DNA of 64,000 bases from Ramichloridium luteum (lineage: Eukaryota; Ascomycota; Dothideomycetes; Mycosphaerellales; Dissoconiaceae). The stretch covers positions 248,001 through 312,000 of the forward strand of contig MTSC01000004.1 of NCBI GenBank assembly GCA_002368545.1, read 5' to 3'. Positions 32,720 to 44,976 of this stretch are shown here, piece by piece. Numbering within the stretch: position 1 is the stretch's first letter; every line of letters begins with the position of its first letter. The translations under genes were made by a program, and so were the position numbers. The notes under the pieces were generated by a model. It did not search any database. It saw only the letters and a program-made list of their open reading frames with translations, and had not been told where the DNA came from.

Positions 32720-35700
32720 GGCATATAATCTGAGGTTGGATCTCTTGGAAATGTCTACGCCGATAGTAATGAAAGTCGGCTGGGTGATACGATTAGCTCA
32801 GAGGCTGAGTGTAGGACGATGGTGCTTGAAATTGTGGAAGGTCTGAATCATGAGCGACATCAAACTCAAGAGAGACCATCAATCATTGGGGCCCCCAAAT
32901 TTATATAGAATGATTCTTGCTAGGTTTGTGGTGCGCCGTTTCGTCGAGCCCGATAGCATTCCATTCCAGCAACGCTATACTTCGCCGGGTTTACTCCAGA
33001 TCCCATGAAGACGGGCGGAAGGGGCGGAGAAGATCATTCAGAGCGCTGCAAGCAGCCCGGAAGACTCGATATCGTGATAAGCGAATTCAATCTATACGAA
33101 GAAAGCTAGCCGCAAGACTTGGTTCGATACCGGGCGGCACATGAGCGTGTGACACGCTCGGAGGAAGCGCAGTTTCACTGCTGCTGGTCACACCATGTGA
33201 GGGGGCGCCAGACGACCACAACAGCAGCATCTGTCGCGGCGATCACGTACATAGCGCCGGGGCTGATCCTGTGCATCAGAGCGTTGTTTTGACGCGCGCA
33301 TAAGGGTGGATCATGGATGATTGGCTTGGCGGGGCCTGCGGCGCGGCTGGAAACGCGCATGTGCGCAACGCAGTCGGCGTCAAGCCCGATTGACGAGAGG
33401 GACAGCCTTGCCACGCCTCTCAAATGACCAGGAACACTGCCAACACCGGGACATGAGGCCGAACAAAGTCTCAACCACCCGATTTTGCCAAATCTATCGT
33501 CGGTTCGAGCGCCGCGAGTGCCGATCTTCCTCAAGCAAGCGACGGAGGGAAACCCGAAATGATGATGAGGAAAGGAAGACCCTTGCGATACCTTAGCCAC
33601 GCTAGCCCGCTCCGCGGTCCGTGGAGCCGTTCTATTCTTGATCGCGATTTCAGCTGGAGGCCTCAGGCATGGAACGCCGAGGCCTTCCAAGGATCTCCCA
33701 ACTTCATCCAAGCGAACCGCCCCAAGCATCGCGTTTCCGAAACGCGTTTCCGGAACAATGCAAATCGCGATCCTTCGTGTGCGCTCTCCGTCTTGCCTTA
33801 GCGGGCTACATGGCACATGAGTCTCGGAAGTCGACACCGCCCATGGCGCGTCGCATGCTTCTCGATCCTCTCTCCCTGGGGTACTTGGAAGGATGCGGCA
33901 GATGCCCCGCTACCACTACCTTCGGTCATGATCAGACGCCTCTTCTCTCGATCCTGTTGATCTCAACCTTCAGGACGACACGTCGATGGTAGCTTCAATC
34001 GTCACGAACTGACGAGAATCGCATCGGAGCCTGGCATATTCCCTGCGCAGATCGCGCTGCAAGACCCTCCGCCGGAGCAATAGCGCATGTAACTCTATCT
34101 CGATGGGCAGCTATTTCTCCCCCTTGGCAGCATGCATCACAAAAACCGGCCATGTGGTAGCTCTTGGCTGAATGCCAAACACGTGGTTCACTCCGTCGTG
34201 GACTCGTCCTGGCCAATGTTCCATGACATCTGAAGCGGCAACTACATAACCTTATGCTCTCAATGACCTTAGCGGGTCCTCCCGGAGAGTCTTTCCTTGT
34301 CGTTCTCGTGGCCTCCCCTTGCGATGGCGGAAAGTGCAGTTAGAGTTCGATAAAGGGGAGGTGTGGTAAATAGACGATGTTTTCGATCACGGCTTGGCGA
34401 GGTTGTGGCGCGTTTGGTGGGTGAGAGTTGAGGGCTCGTTTGAACTCCCTTGCTAAGCAGAATAGAATGAGCAGCCAATAGATAGTTGCATCTGGTGTAG
34501 GTTTGGAGTCTTCCCTTGCAACACTGGGTGAAGATATATAATCAGCCGTGGTCCTGGGTTTTATCGGATCCTCTCACAAACCATATCAGGACAGTCTTTA
34601 CTGTGCCCACCGTTCATACGACGACTTCGTGGTGCATCACACATATGCTTCTGAAATGGAGATTTCAATCGCTGCTTTCATTGTTGCTGGCTCTGCCATG
34701 GGAGCTGTTCCGTTGATGAACGGTCCAATGGCACAGTACTACTCCCTTTTATTCTGTCATCTTCCTTTCCTCTGAACGCCACGGCTCATCCCTATCCGTG
34801 CTACAGTAGCTTCGAAGCTTCAAGAAATCGACAATCATGGGACGACCATCTCGAGTACCATTTGGGACAGTTCACCATCCCATCTATCAAGAAACGGAAA
34901 GAATCTACAGATATTCGCGCTCACAGAAGGACAAACCCGCGGCAGTTCAAACGAAGAAACAGATCTGGAAAGTATGATAAGCTCGATCGATGCAAGATAC
35001 AGGAGACACAGACAGTAATTAAATTCGATGCTGTACAGATCTATTGATTGAAATCTGATTGTCGCTTAGGGTATCAAACGGATCCTATCACTGCCAACAT
35101 GATCACTGTTCGCACTAGAGCGGCTACATAACATCACCTAAAGTGATGATAGAGAGATATACTCCATGCCTAGGGTCTGTCTGAATATAAACTTTTCGCC
35201 ATGGGCGCTTTGGGTACAAGACGCATGGGATAAGTTCACGATATAAATATCACTTGAACATATAGGAAGATGAGAGAGCACAGAAAACTTTTGGACCATG
35301 AAGAAACTTCCGCACCTGTTCTGTGTGTGAGACACTCACGAACGATACGCTCATTTGTGATTTTCGTAACAAGAAGTCTGTTGGTATCTTGATTTGCAGA
35401 GCACATCAGTATGATATAGCCGATCGAAAGTATGTTCATATTCGTGGTTGAACGTACAGTAAACCGCGCAGACCGTTTCTATCCACTGTACCCAAGAGCA
35501 TAACCCTAACAGTAACACCACGTAGGATTTATCTTATCAGCTCATCCCGAAGGAACGAGAAGCATGCTCGGTTGCGAAAAGGCTACATCTCAGTTGGATC
35601 CACGATACCTAAATACGACACGACACCCACCTTAATAGCCTACAATGCCTCGCTGTTATCGAGGGGCAAGGATGAGGATGGTCGTAAGCAGCCGAAATTG

Positions 35701-35739
35701 GAAAGGGTGTTTCTATCCACTGGATACTGACACCACTAC
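32720..35739. other. Large intergenic region, no supported gene
   Basis: About 3 kb. A 220-codon minus-strand frame (33175-33837) overlaps plus-strand frames and has no domain character. No RNA gene or transposon feature was recognised. The stretch 34900-35500 looks AT-richer than its surroundings. Confidence 0.5.
32899..32907 (-). promoter_or_regulatory. TATA-like box upstream of caspase-like gene 2
   Basis: TATATAAAT on the minus strand lies about 180 bp upstream of the ATG at 32719. It matches in kind and distance the element before caspase-like gene 1. Confidence 0.35.
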
Positions 35740-37779
35740 CTAAACTTCCACCTTCGTCTTCGTCTGCCGGCCCACCCACTTCTTGACCCCCACCCAGGCC
35801 TCGCTCTTCGTATCCACACCACCAAGCTCACTCCCTACCTCGAACACATTAACAATCCCATCCAATCCACCCACCGCCACATGCCGGCCCTGGTTCTTCT
35901 CCCACGCGAGTTTATTCAAACTCTTCAACGCATAGATGTCCCGTTCTTGGTGACTCGGCCGCGCGCTGGAGACGGGGACTTCGGAGCTCGCGTTGATATC
36001 GTAAATGTCGAGGCGTCCGCCGCCGTCGACACAGCCGAAGATTCCGGGTTTGACGGGCGACCACTTAACATCGTACACGCTGTCCTCGCGCTGGATTTCG
36101 AGCAGCGGCTTGACGACATCCGTGGTACCCGAGATATTGCTCGAAGTAGACGACGGCGGACGGGCGCGCCAGACCTTGACGCTCCAATCGAGCCCACAGC
36201 TAACAAACAGGTCGCCGAGATCGATTTTGCCCCGCGCGGGATGGAAATCGATACCGGTGACAGGCGCTTCGTGACCGCGGTAGGAGCAACGGGCGTCGAC
36301 GCCGGCTTTCGCGCCTGCGCGGTCGTAGCGGTGCACGGGGAAAATCGAGCCTTGCTCCGTACCGGCGAGGAAGTATGTCGGGTCGGAGGCCGGGAAAGAG
36401 ATGCAGATGGGCGCGACGTCGTCGGTTTTGTAGGCCGACGGGTTCGGCGCGTGCAGTTCGAGATATTCTTGCGGTTGGGTTAGCATGTCTGTGCTCCAGG
36501 CGCAGACCACGCCGTCGGTGCTGACGGAGACGACGGAGCTGGCGTTTTGGGTGCCGACGACGGAGAGGCTGTAGACGGGGTGAGCGTGGCCGGTTCGACC
36601 GCCGGTCAGGGGCGTCTTTTGGACGGGTTCGCCTGTCCGTTGATTTCGAGCGCGAGTGTCCCATAGGCAGAGCTGACCGCTGTAGGTTCCGCCAAGAATA
36701 AGAGAAGGATGATATGGGTGAAATCGGCAGGAAAGCAAGTCTGACGTGGCGTAGAGACTGTACTCGGGTCGGCCTTTGAGATGCAAATTCCAGACGTTGA
36801 GAAGTCCAGGAGGGGTATGTGGCGATGATTGCGATTTCGTGTAGGATGTGCAGAGGAGTTCGGGGAACTTGGGGCTGAAGTCGATATCGCTGATCATTCG
36901 CTTCTTGCCCATCGCATCTTGCAGGTCGAATTGCGCGACCTCCTTTACTCGTCGACCTCGCCGTCCAACGTATTCATCATCTTCCTCAACGTCTCGCGCC
37001 TGCAGCGCATAGTCTGCAAGCAGATCGTATTCCTCGTCCAAAGCTCGCTCGATGACCTTGCTACTCCTCTCCACGAAGTCCAGGAAGTCATTACTGCTTG
37101 TGACAGCATTGAGCTCTTCGGGCGCCAGCGCTCGAATTGGAAATCGTTCTTTCTCCGTCTCCTCCGGCTCGTCTAGCTTCAGCGCTCGCAGCTCTTCCTC
37201 AATCTCCTGTCGCAACCGTTGTCGGATCTCCTCCTCTTCCAGCTCTCGCTCCCGCTGGCTCAGCTTCCGCCGCCTTCTTGATGGACTTGAACTCAGCCCA
37301 TCAGCCTCGTTCACGAATTCGCCGTCAATCTGGGACTCCTCCGGCTGCCATGGCTCTGTCGTCTGGACTCCTTTGCTGTAGGTGATAATCTCCGGCTTCG
37401 CTTCTACGGGAATCTCGTAGACGGTCTGCAGCTCAGCTAGCGATAATGGCTGTGCATCGGTCGCTGCATCTCGGTAGGTCTTTGGCGGTGGTGTCGCAGC
37501 TTCATCAGAGGATGTTAGACCACTCGCTCGCTTCTTGCTTGTCGGTGTACCAGGAGTTCCGGGAGTCCGGTCCACCAGCGAACTGATCAAGCTCTCAAGC
37601 TCTTCCCGTTTGACGCTGCTGCTTCCACGCAATGGCGATCCGGTCAAATCACCAATATCGCCAATGCTTTGTCTGGTGTTGCTGAGCTCCTTGGCCCTTA
37701 ACTCTCGCTGGCGTTTCAGTTCGGCGAGCTTGGCTTTTTTGGCGAGGATCTCATCCTTGCGAGACTGTGTTGAGGACAT
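35740..37779 (-). CDS. nudI: Cytoplasmic dynein intermediate chain (679 aa)
   Basis: This single-exon WD-repeat protein links cargo adaptors and light chains to the dynein heavy chain. The N-terminal coiled coil (RKDEILAKKAKLAELKRQRE, residues 7-26) is the region that contacts dynactin p150 and NudE in this family. A Ser/Pro-rich stretch follows, then YSKGVQTTEP (about 134-143), a likely LC8 light-chain binding site. A second charged helix (about 170-200) precedes the propeller. WD repeats run from about residue 290 to the end, with motifs such as LCLWDTR and VKVWRAR. No intron is needed. The symbol is the Aspergillus name for this subunit and is assigned by homology of architecture. Housekeeping motor function is expected. 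Confidence 0.93.
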   Translation of the reverse strand: MSSTQSRKDEILAKKAKLAELKRQRELRAKELSNTRQSIGDIGDLTGSPLRGSSSVKREELESLISSLVDRTPGTPGTPTSKKRASGLTSSDEAATPPPKTYRDAATDAQPLSLAELQTVYEIPVEAKPEIITYSKGVQTTEPWQPEESQIDGEFVNEADGLSSSPSRRRRKLSQRERELEEEEIRQRLRQEIEEELRALKLDEPEETEKERFPIRALAPEELNAVTSSNDFLDFVERSSKVIERALDEEYDLLADYALQARDVEEDDEYVGRRGRRVKEVAQFDLQDAMGKKRMISDIDFSPKFPELLCTSYTKSQSSPHTPPGLLNVWNLHLKGRPEYSLYATSDLLSCRFHPYHPSLILGGTYSGQLCLWDTRARNQRTGEPVQKTPLTGGRTGHAHPVYSLSVVGTQNASSVVSVSTDGVVCAWSTDMLTQPQEYLELHAPNPSAYKTDDVAPICISFPASDPTYFLAGTEQGSIFPVHRYDRAGAKAGVDARCSYRGHEAPVTGIDFHPARGKIDLGDLFVSCGLDWSVKVWRARPPSSTSSNISGTTDVVKPLLEIQREDSVYDVKWSPVKPGIFGCVDGGGRLDIYDINASSEVPVSSARPSHQERDIYALKSLNKLAWEKNQGRHVAVGGLDGIVNVFEVGSELGGVDTKSEAWVGVKKWVGRQTKTKVEV

Positions 37780-38666
37780 GGCGATGTGCTGGTTCTTCTA
37801 GCAACGCACCGGAGATGTTCGCGTCATTGTTGTTCCATGAGTAATCGAGGTATTCGAAACCGCCGCTCTGGTGCACGCGTTTCGCGTCGAGCTTCTCACG
37901 TGCGGAGCGAGTTGGCCCTGGCGTGCCTGGCGAACCCTAAAGAGCTTGCATAATTTTGGATAATGCGGACCTTGCTCTTGCATTACGCCTCCGTTCATCA
38001 AGTTTGTTATTTATTCTACACTGAACGGCACAGCATAACTGCATCTGTGGCCACAGCAAAGAACAAACGTAACTTGCATACCGGCTAAAAGGAACACCTT
38101 CATGCTAGAAAAGCACGATCGGCAGCTTGTACTTTATAGCGTTTATTTCCTTCCACGGACGACAATGTAATCTGCATTAGCAATGTTGCTTTATTTGCAG
38201 TGTTGTTATCATATTTTGTTTGGTATTTCAGTGACTCAATGTAAAATTCGCTCTTAAACTGAAGACGTAAGCAGTTGACTGCAAGTTGTTTATTGCGTTA
38301 AAATTCCGTTATTATCGAATTCATGATGCACAGTCATACTGCATAATTATGACTTAAACTTTACAACTCAAATTTGGAAGTAAAGTCTTATAATATAATG
38401 CACTACGACTGGAGAAGAACATTAAGCATGAACACTGCACCTGGAACGGAGGGTGAGGTTGGTCTCTATTGAAGCGCGCCGCTGTCCTTTAAGACAAAAG
38501 ACGTCGCCCTGACCCTACACTGTAATACTGGTTTGCAGACATAGACTCACTCCGAATGCGATATAGATGTCTGTAATGCAGCACGACCGACCGGTACTCG
38601 AGATTGTTGACAACGCGATACAGAGTTTGACTATACAGCGGTTGACAACCGCCAGTGTTTCGGACT
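37780..38666. other. Intergenic with an AT-rich island
   Basis: About 0.9 kb between the dynein gene start and the peroxygenase 3' end. A hand count over 38161-38400 gives about 31% G+C, far below the neighbouring genes. No gene was recognised. Confidence 0.6.
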
Positions 38667-40178
38667 TCAGATCAGAGAAGTCGGCTGAGCATCCACGAAT
38701 ATGCGCGGCGCCATATCCACAGGAGTTGGCATAGCCTCGACAAAGTCCCGCTTGGCTACATCATGTTTGAAGGCAGTAGAATAGACATTCCCAAGGGTCG
38801 GATTGAAGTAAACCTCCCCAGATGTTGAAGAGGATGGGAAAGTCCCCGTTGGCCCATGGACGAACTCGGTGTAGAACGGGGATGGCGTCGAAGTAATCCT
38901 CGCATTCTCAATATACGACGACACGCTAGCGACGAAATCCCCACTAACAGCCGGACTAGGGATCACCCAGCCGAGATCGGTTGGGAAGCTCTCATATACT
39001 ATGATAAAGTTAGAACTTGCCAGGTCGTCTGCATGGATATATCTGTAGTTGGTACTTACGGAACCAGTACTGCCACCAGTTGACGCGGACGACTGCATGA
39101 CGGGGATCTCTGTTTCCACCAGGCTGATTGTTCTCGGACATGACAGCGAAGATAAAGCCAATTTCGGTTTCCTGTGTGCTAGGGGCGAGAGTGAACAATC
39201 CCGTCTTGTCGCGTACGAATTGGTCGACCTCTCTTTGTAGACGGACTTCGTTTGCTTGGTGAATGGACATGTAACAGCTGTCTCCAATCACTGCGAGACT
39301 CTCGTTGAAAACAGTGCCATTGAATTTGTGGTTGTTAGTAGGAGCATTACTATATACGTTAGTTTGTTTCGAAGGCTGTACACGAAGACATACTTACCTC
39401 CAGCCTTCTTGATAGTCATTGCGAGACAACGAATGGTCATGTTCGAACGTATGTGGGGCGTTGAGCACATTGAGGTCAAAGACCTCGCAAATCTCCGAAG
39501 AATGGTCGTTCTCGGCGCCTCCGCTTGCGAAAGTGCATACTGCTAATGCATTGCTTTTTGGAACGCTGATGACACTCTCATCAATGCCCCAAGCCCTCTA
39601 GATCTAGATCAGCACATTCATGGCCTCTTTAGGCGCCTCTCAGACTTACGACGAAGGCGTCGACGATAGCTGAGCCGTTAATAGCGCGCCCATCTCGGTT
39701 GATGTAGCCATGATTAGCCAAGGTACTATTATCATATCAGAGGGCTATAAGCTTCCGCAGGATATACGAATGAAACTTACTTCAAGGCCGGACACGGTGC
39801 GCGAACGTCATTGTTAGTAGGAGCCTGATAGCCATATCCGTATGACCCATCAGGCCCTTGGCCCCCAGGATTATTCGTTGGTGTTGGATATTGGTATACG
39901 TTGTAACAAGGGTCGGTCGGGTCGCTCTGACTACCGCGGGTCTGCGTTCCCCGACGTTCGAGAAGTGTGTGATTGTTATGCTGGGTTCCGGCATCAGAAT
40001 CTTCACGGTAATCGATCAAGCCCGACGCCTCGATATCCGCGTGGATCTTAGCAGCAGCTTCGTTCCAGTCCTTGACAGTGTTCAAATTGGGATCCGTCAA
40101 AAATGAGGGATACGCCGAGGCCAGGTGGCTGAGGGCACCAAGGGCCAAAGCAACAATCAAAGCAGCTTTTGCAGGCAT
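38667..40178 (-). CDS. Secreted heme-thiolate peroxidase (chloroperoxidase / unspecific peroxygenase family, 431 aa, 5 exons)
   Basis: Exons are 40178-39781, 39725-39650, 39597-39398, 39349-39060 and 38998-38667, with introns of 48 to 61 nt. The protein begins with a signal peptide (residues 1-22). A propeptide-like segment has an ERR site (74-76) and a Pro/Gly/Tyr-rich linker. The PCP motif holds the heme-ligating Cys129. EHDHS (210-214) is the metal-binding and acid-base motif, and NNHKFNGT and the NESLAVIGDSCYMSIHQANE region complete the family pattern. The family uses H2O2 to halogenate or oxyfunctionalise organic substrates outside the cell. An open frame extends upstream of 40178 but has no ATG there; 40178 is the first one. 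Divergent from the secreted lactonase-type gene at 42234. Confidence 0.9.
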
Positions 40179-42233
40179 TTTAAACAATGATAGAAGATGG
40201 TTGTTGGATAATTGGAGTAAGTGCAGGAAATTGGAGGGCTTCCGGACTTCTTTATCTCATCGTTTTGTTGGCGGGCGCGATCAGTGCATTTGTTGGTCTC
40301 CACTGCTGCGCGCACGTTCTGGGCATCTTCGCATCCGGGGAGTCCAACGCATGCCTTCAACGCTTGCATCCGGTTCCGCAACCTTTGGACGCCTTGTGCA
40401 ATAATCGGTCCGGGCGATTCAGACTGGATGGCTTGCATATACGAGTGAACGGATATGTTAGTAGGGATGAAACTCAAGGTTTGGGTCGCTACGGATTGCT
40501 TCAGATAGCTAGCTCAGCGCAGCTATCAACGCTTGGACGATAAAGGCACTCATTCTAGGCACTATCAAAGAGAAGTGGCGGATGCGGCTTGCGAGAAGTG
40601 GAATCTGCATAGCCGTAGCCATTTGGTATTGCCTGTTCAGGAAGGTAGTTGAAGTGCTGGAGAGGCCCGTGAAGCTCCCCAGGATGAAGTTGAACCTGCG
40701 GCGTTCGTAGAGGCTTTTCTTTTCGAAGGACCGAATACCGTCTGCAAGATGTGGATGATTTCGCCTATACGAGACTGAGCTTGTTCCAGAAGACAATGCT
40801 GCCCTTCCGGGAGCCACGCGAGGTAGACCACACTCCTTGCTCGTTCTGGACCTTGTATCATGCCTAAATTGGTAGCAAATAGCACAGCACCCTGTCACAC
40901 ACGGGCCAATCACGACACGGGCCAATCACGACATCAACAATTGCTGCGCCGAAGACTGGACCCTCGTATCGCCGTTAAAAAGCGCACCTTGATGAAGCAT
41001 TGTCCCACGTGTCGATTTGGTACACACACATAGTATACTTCTGTCGAAATCAAGCGGGGAATTCCGGATTTTCAGGGCGATGTCGTGAAGACCCACAAGG
41101 GAACATGAATTGCGACCGCGGAGGATTTAAGCTTCTCGTACTCGTAGAGCTTATTCGGAATTCGAGGACGGACGATGATGGCCAGTTGATCAATTATGAA
41201 TGGAACCGAGCCAGGCTATGATCGGCTAAACCTCGGCTGCATTGTGCATCCCTTCTTACTTGCAGCTCGGTAGATATTGTCGGCTCGTCCATGCTGATAA
41301 GGGGGTTCACCGACGCTCGCGGTTCTTCGGCGTCTTGGAGACTAAGAAGAAATTAGAATGGAAAAAGTTTGCGCCAGATAGGTGGACGTCGACAAACGCG
41401 TATACATGGAGCTAGCCACGCGTCCGGTTCATGTATAGTGCTTGTTATATATAGGTAAGGACACATGAACGGACACCTCCACGTTTCTCCGTGGGAGCAC
41501 GTGGTACCCCTACGCAATGCTTATCGCTGGCTAAGCATTTTAAGCATACTCGAGCCTGCTAAGCTTCCTAACAAGCATTGGTCATCGTCCATGTGCAGTA
41601 GCTTCTCGACAGCCATGTGATCTAGTGTGCCTAGTTAGCGCGCAACCCCGACATCCCGTCGTGCATGTTCGTATTGGTGCTACCGCAGGTCTCGACCAAT
41701 ATCGCGAGCTGAGTATCGAGGCAGCATGTGAGCATTGGCAGTCGTCCACGTGTGGTGCTCTGCCCCGTACTCATTCACACCTCGTGGCTTTCAAGGGCAG
41801 ATCTGTCGCGTGTATCCCCAGGTAATATCGGCTTATCGTAATCTCACCACTCTCGATAGTGCTGCACGAAGGAACTGATGACGTACTAAGCGACGACCAT
41901 TATCCCGGCGTCACAAACCCGTTTCAAAATGGTACACGACTTCGACATGGTGCTGGTCATGGGATGACCATCACTGATGCAGTGATACGACGCAAATTCC
42001 CATTGTAGCTGACAGCGCCATCGCTTGCCGGGGCTCCAAGAGACGGCACTTGCGGCAAGGCGGGCATGCTGCAGGGACCGAAATGAAGCTTGCGTGCGTT
42101 GGGCGACAGCTCAAGAAGTGCTGTTGGCGTTACGGCGAAACGCATAATACAAATAGCCACCATCTCGGACACCTGGAGTCGCACTTACCACGACCAGACA
42201 CAAAGCATCGCCGCTCCCCTCTCGTGCACAAAG
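40179..42233. other. Divergent intergenic region, no supported gene
   Basis: About 2 kb between peroxygenase and lactonase starts. It contains the 16-bp tandem duplication at 40899-40930. Short frames only. Confidence 0.45.
40899..40930. repeat. Perfect tandem duplication of 16 bp
   Basis: Two adjacent copies of ACACGGGCCAATCACG. Each includes CCAAT, the core of the fungal CCAAT-binding complex site, about 720 bp upstream of the peroxygenase ATG. Confidence 0.85.
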
Positions 42234-43993
42234 ATGCAAATTCTCTTCATCGTTGCTATTTTCCTGAGTGGAGCAAATGGACTTCTCACACGTTCAGCTA
42301 AAAACCTCGATGTCCCTCCAAGCGTTCCTGATGGACAGCCCAATGATCTCTCAGGCCCAGCATTGCACCCGAAGTATTATGAACCTATCAGTGTCGAAAT
42401 CTACAATTCCAGGAAAGATGCCAAACACCACAATCAAAGACGTGCAAAGCGCGAGACTGCCTTGGAGGCGAATCAACCAAGCACTGGACTTGCTTCTGCA
42501 GTCTATACCATGAGCAATGATCCCGAATATGGCAACTATGTCATCAGCTACGGCGTCGATCAGTCCGATGGATCCTTGGGGAGACTTAGCTACCTGCGTA
42601 AGTTCAGACACGGGAAACTCGGAGCTTTCAGCCAACCGGAAGCCTAGCAACCCATGGCAAAGGATCGCAATTCACCGACAAGATCCCATGCGGACGGTAA
42701 GTACCACACTCGATCGAATCTCTGCCCCGTTCAAGTCTGACGGCTTCAGGACTTCCTCGATAGCCAAGGTCCGCTGCGACAATCGGGATCGGTAGGTCGC
42801 AGAACTAGATTGATTCAACAGTACAAGTTGAAGACTAAGCACGTATTACTCGGACAGAGATTGTTTGCAGTCAACCCGGCCGACAACACGTTTCAAGCCT
42901 TTGCTGTGAACTGCACCGATCCGACTAAGTTGATATATCTTGGTCATCCTGTACAAGTCAGTGGTGATTATCCAACAACTCTTACTATCGCCAACGAGAA
43001 CCAAATCGGTAAGACCATCGCGATATCTGAGCAAGACTGCTCCAGAGCAAGACTGGCTTGACTTGACTTAACGCCGCTCTTTAGTTTGCGTCGGCACAAC
43101 TGGCGAGAGCGCTATTATTGAGTGCTACAGCTATAATACCGGATTCGGATCGACAGAACCGCCTCAGTACTTCTCCGGTACAAGAGTTTCTCTCACCTTG
43201 CCACAGAAGCAAGGGTCTGGAGTGCCAACTGGCCCAGCAGACACTCTTTCCCAACTCTTGTTTACCGATGATGAGAAGTATCTTGTTGCGATCGTCAAAA
43301 GCTCTGCCTCCTATGACAATGGCGGATTCAAGGAAGGATACATCAATGTCTACCCCATTGGATCGAACGGACTTGGCACGGTAAGTCGGAGACTCGAAGG
43401 GCTGCAGCTGATCATCGTATATGATAGTCCTGCTAACCATCTTTCAGCCGGTCACCTCTACGCCTAACAATGCTCGAGAATTGTTCGGCTGCTCATTCGT
43501 ATACGGTGAATACAAATTGTTTTGCGCCGATTCTGGTGCGGGGACCTGGCTACTCAGCATCGACGAGTCTACGCTAGAGGTCAGCATAGTCTACCACAAG
43601 GGCATCAAGGATATCGTGCGCGGAAGTCTCCCAAGCTGGACAACCCGTAGCCGATACTCGAACGGCCCGTTCTACATGACCTCAAGCAACAGTGCGTATA
43701 TTGCGGCCTTCAACAAGTCTTCTGGAGACCTGTTTACGGTCCAGGACGCCAATACTGGGGTGCCGCAATTCAGCCATCTTACGACTGCAAACAACTATGT
43801 TTACGCTCTGACCTTCGGCGACGACTCGTACAGCTCGCATATCACAGTCGCCCGCGACACCAGTCTTGCCGGTGACTTGCAATTCGAGTACCTATATAGG
43901 TTGCCTACGCCAGAAAACAGTATTCTTAACAGCTATGTGGGCCTGGACGTGTTTGTGGCGAGCGATCAGTCCAACGAATGCGACTTTGTGTAG
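42234..43993 (+). CDS. Secreted lactonase-type seven-bladed propeller protein, model uncertain near its first intron
   Basis: The N-terminus is a signal peptide (MQILFIVAIFLSGANG). Blocks such as NYVISYGVDQSDG, GQRLFAVNPADNTFQAF, TLSQLLFTDDEKYLVAIV and INVYPIGSNGLGT match fungal lactonase / carboxy-muconate cyclase-like propellers. Exons are 42234-42597, 42632-42696, 42750-43008, 43085-43380 and 43448-43993, giving 509 aa with no stop. Two points are odd. The first intron would be only 34 nt. The second exon reads PTGSLATHGKGSQF, typical of the family, in the wrong frame, while the frame that keeps the gene open looks unrelated. A frameshift or compensating indels may be present. A KR site (RRAKRE) near residue 64 could be a Kex2 site. 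Divergent from the peroxygenase gene. Confidence 0.65.
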
Positions 43994-44976
43994 CTTGCCT
44001 CCGCCGCACTACAACCAAGGCGTACATGATGCGGCGCTTTGCAGATCAGAAACACTGTCATTAGATGATGCTCAAATAAATTTCAGATTCTACCGTTGAG
44101 ATGAGCGTCAGCCTGTTTGATCGTTGACTCGTCATGCCTTCTCGACATGCGCGTATTCTAGACCCGCCACACCCTACGAAGAACCCGTCTCCTCTATCGC
44201 ACAAAAAAAGCTATGGGACTTTTGCCATCGAGATCATGCCTTTCAGTATGGGGCTGCATCGCATCTGCGATACGATTATTGCCGAGAACAGTCAAGGGAT
44301 GTATGGACATCCGGAGTGCTCTGGACGAAGATAGGTGTCGATAATGAGCGGCGACTCGATGCAGGCGACAGAATTGGCTCGGAAGCGAGAATGACGATGG
44401 CACCATTCCCAAGGATCCGGTATCCTCGCCGACGACGAGGCTCCCGGCTAGCATGTCGAAGCACGATTAGTAACTAGCCTCACGTGGCTGCAAGTGTGGT
44501 GGATATTGTGAAAAGAGGCGGGTTTGGTCGGTGAGTATATGACTGCTCGCATTCGCGCATACATGCAGTTTCACGTTGCTGTCGCTGACTAATGATGTTG
44601 GAGCCTCCACACCTCACACTTGTCAGAATCTCTCAACTCTTCCCCGCACACGGCGCCCACCGGGTGGGCCAGCGCAGCGATATGGGCCTTAATTGTCACC
44701 GCCGCCATTTATCAACGCCGATCTCAGATTGGACACGCTGGACAAGCTTTGTCTGCGATGACAATACACGCTCGGCTGGATCGGTGAGTTGAGCCTCACG
44801 GCCAGCCAGAAGACCTTCAAGGCACGGGAGATCCATCCCATGTCCTCCATACTGAGAACGTGCGGTCGATTCTGGCTCATGTTTCGTATCGGCTGCAGCA
44901 CAGCCCTTGGCCTCAAATGATAGGAGGTTCAGGTTGACTATTCCACTCCATGAATTGTGCTGACACTACGCAGGAG
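43994..44976. other. Intergenic, no supported gene
   Basis: About 1 kb 3' to the lactonase-type gene. Short overlapping frames only. Confidence 0.45.

Noticed and set aside
33120..33135. GGTTCGATACC, close to a tRNA B box
   Set aside because: No matching A box or cloverleaf upstream; one mismatch to consensus.
33175..33837. 220-codon minus-strand open frame
   Set aside because: No domain, no hydrophobic or repeat pattern, and plus-strand frames overlap it throughout; probably chance in GC-balanced DNA.
42792..42821. 30-nt GT-AG intron in the lactonase-type gene
   Set aside because: Too short for a spliceosomal intron, and the frame stays open without removing it.
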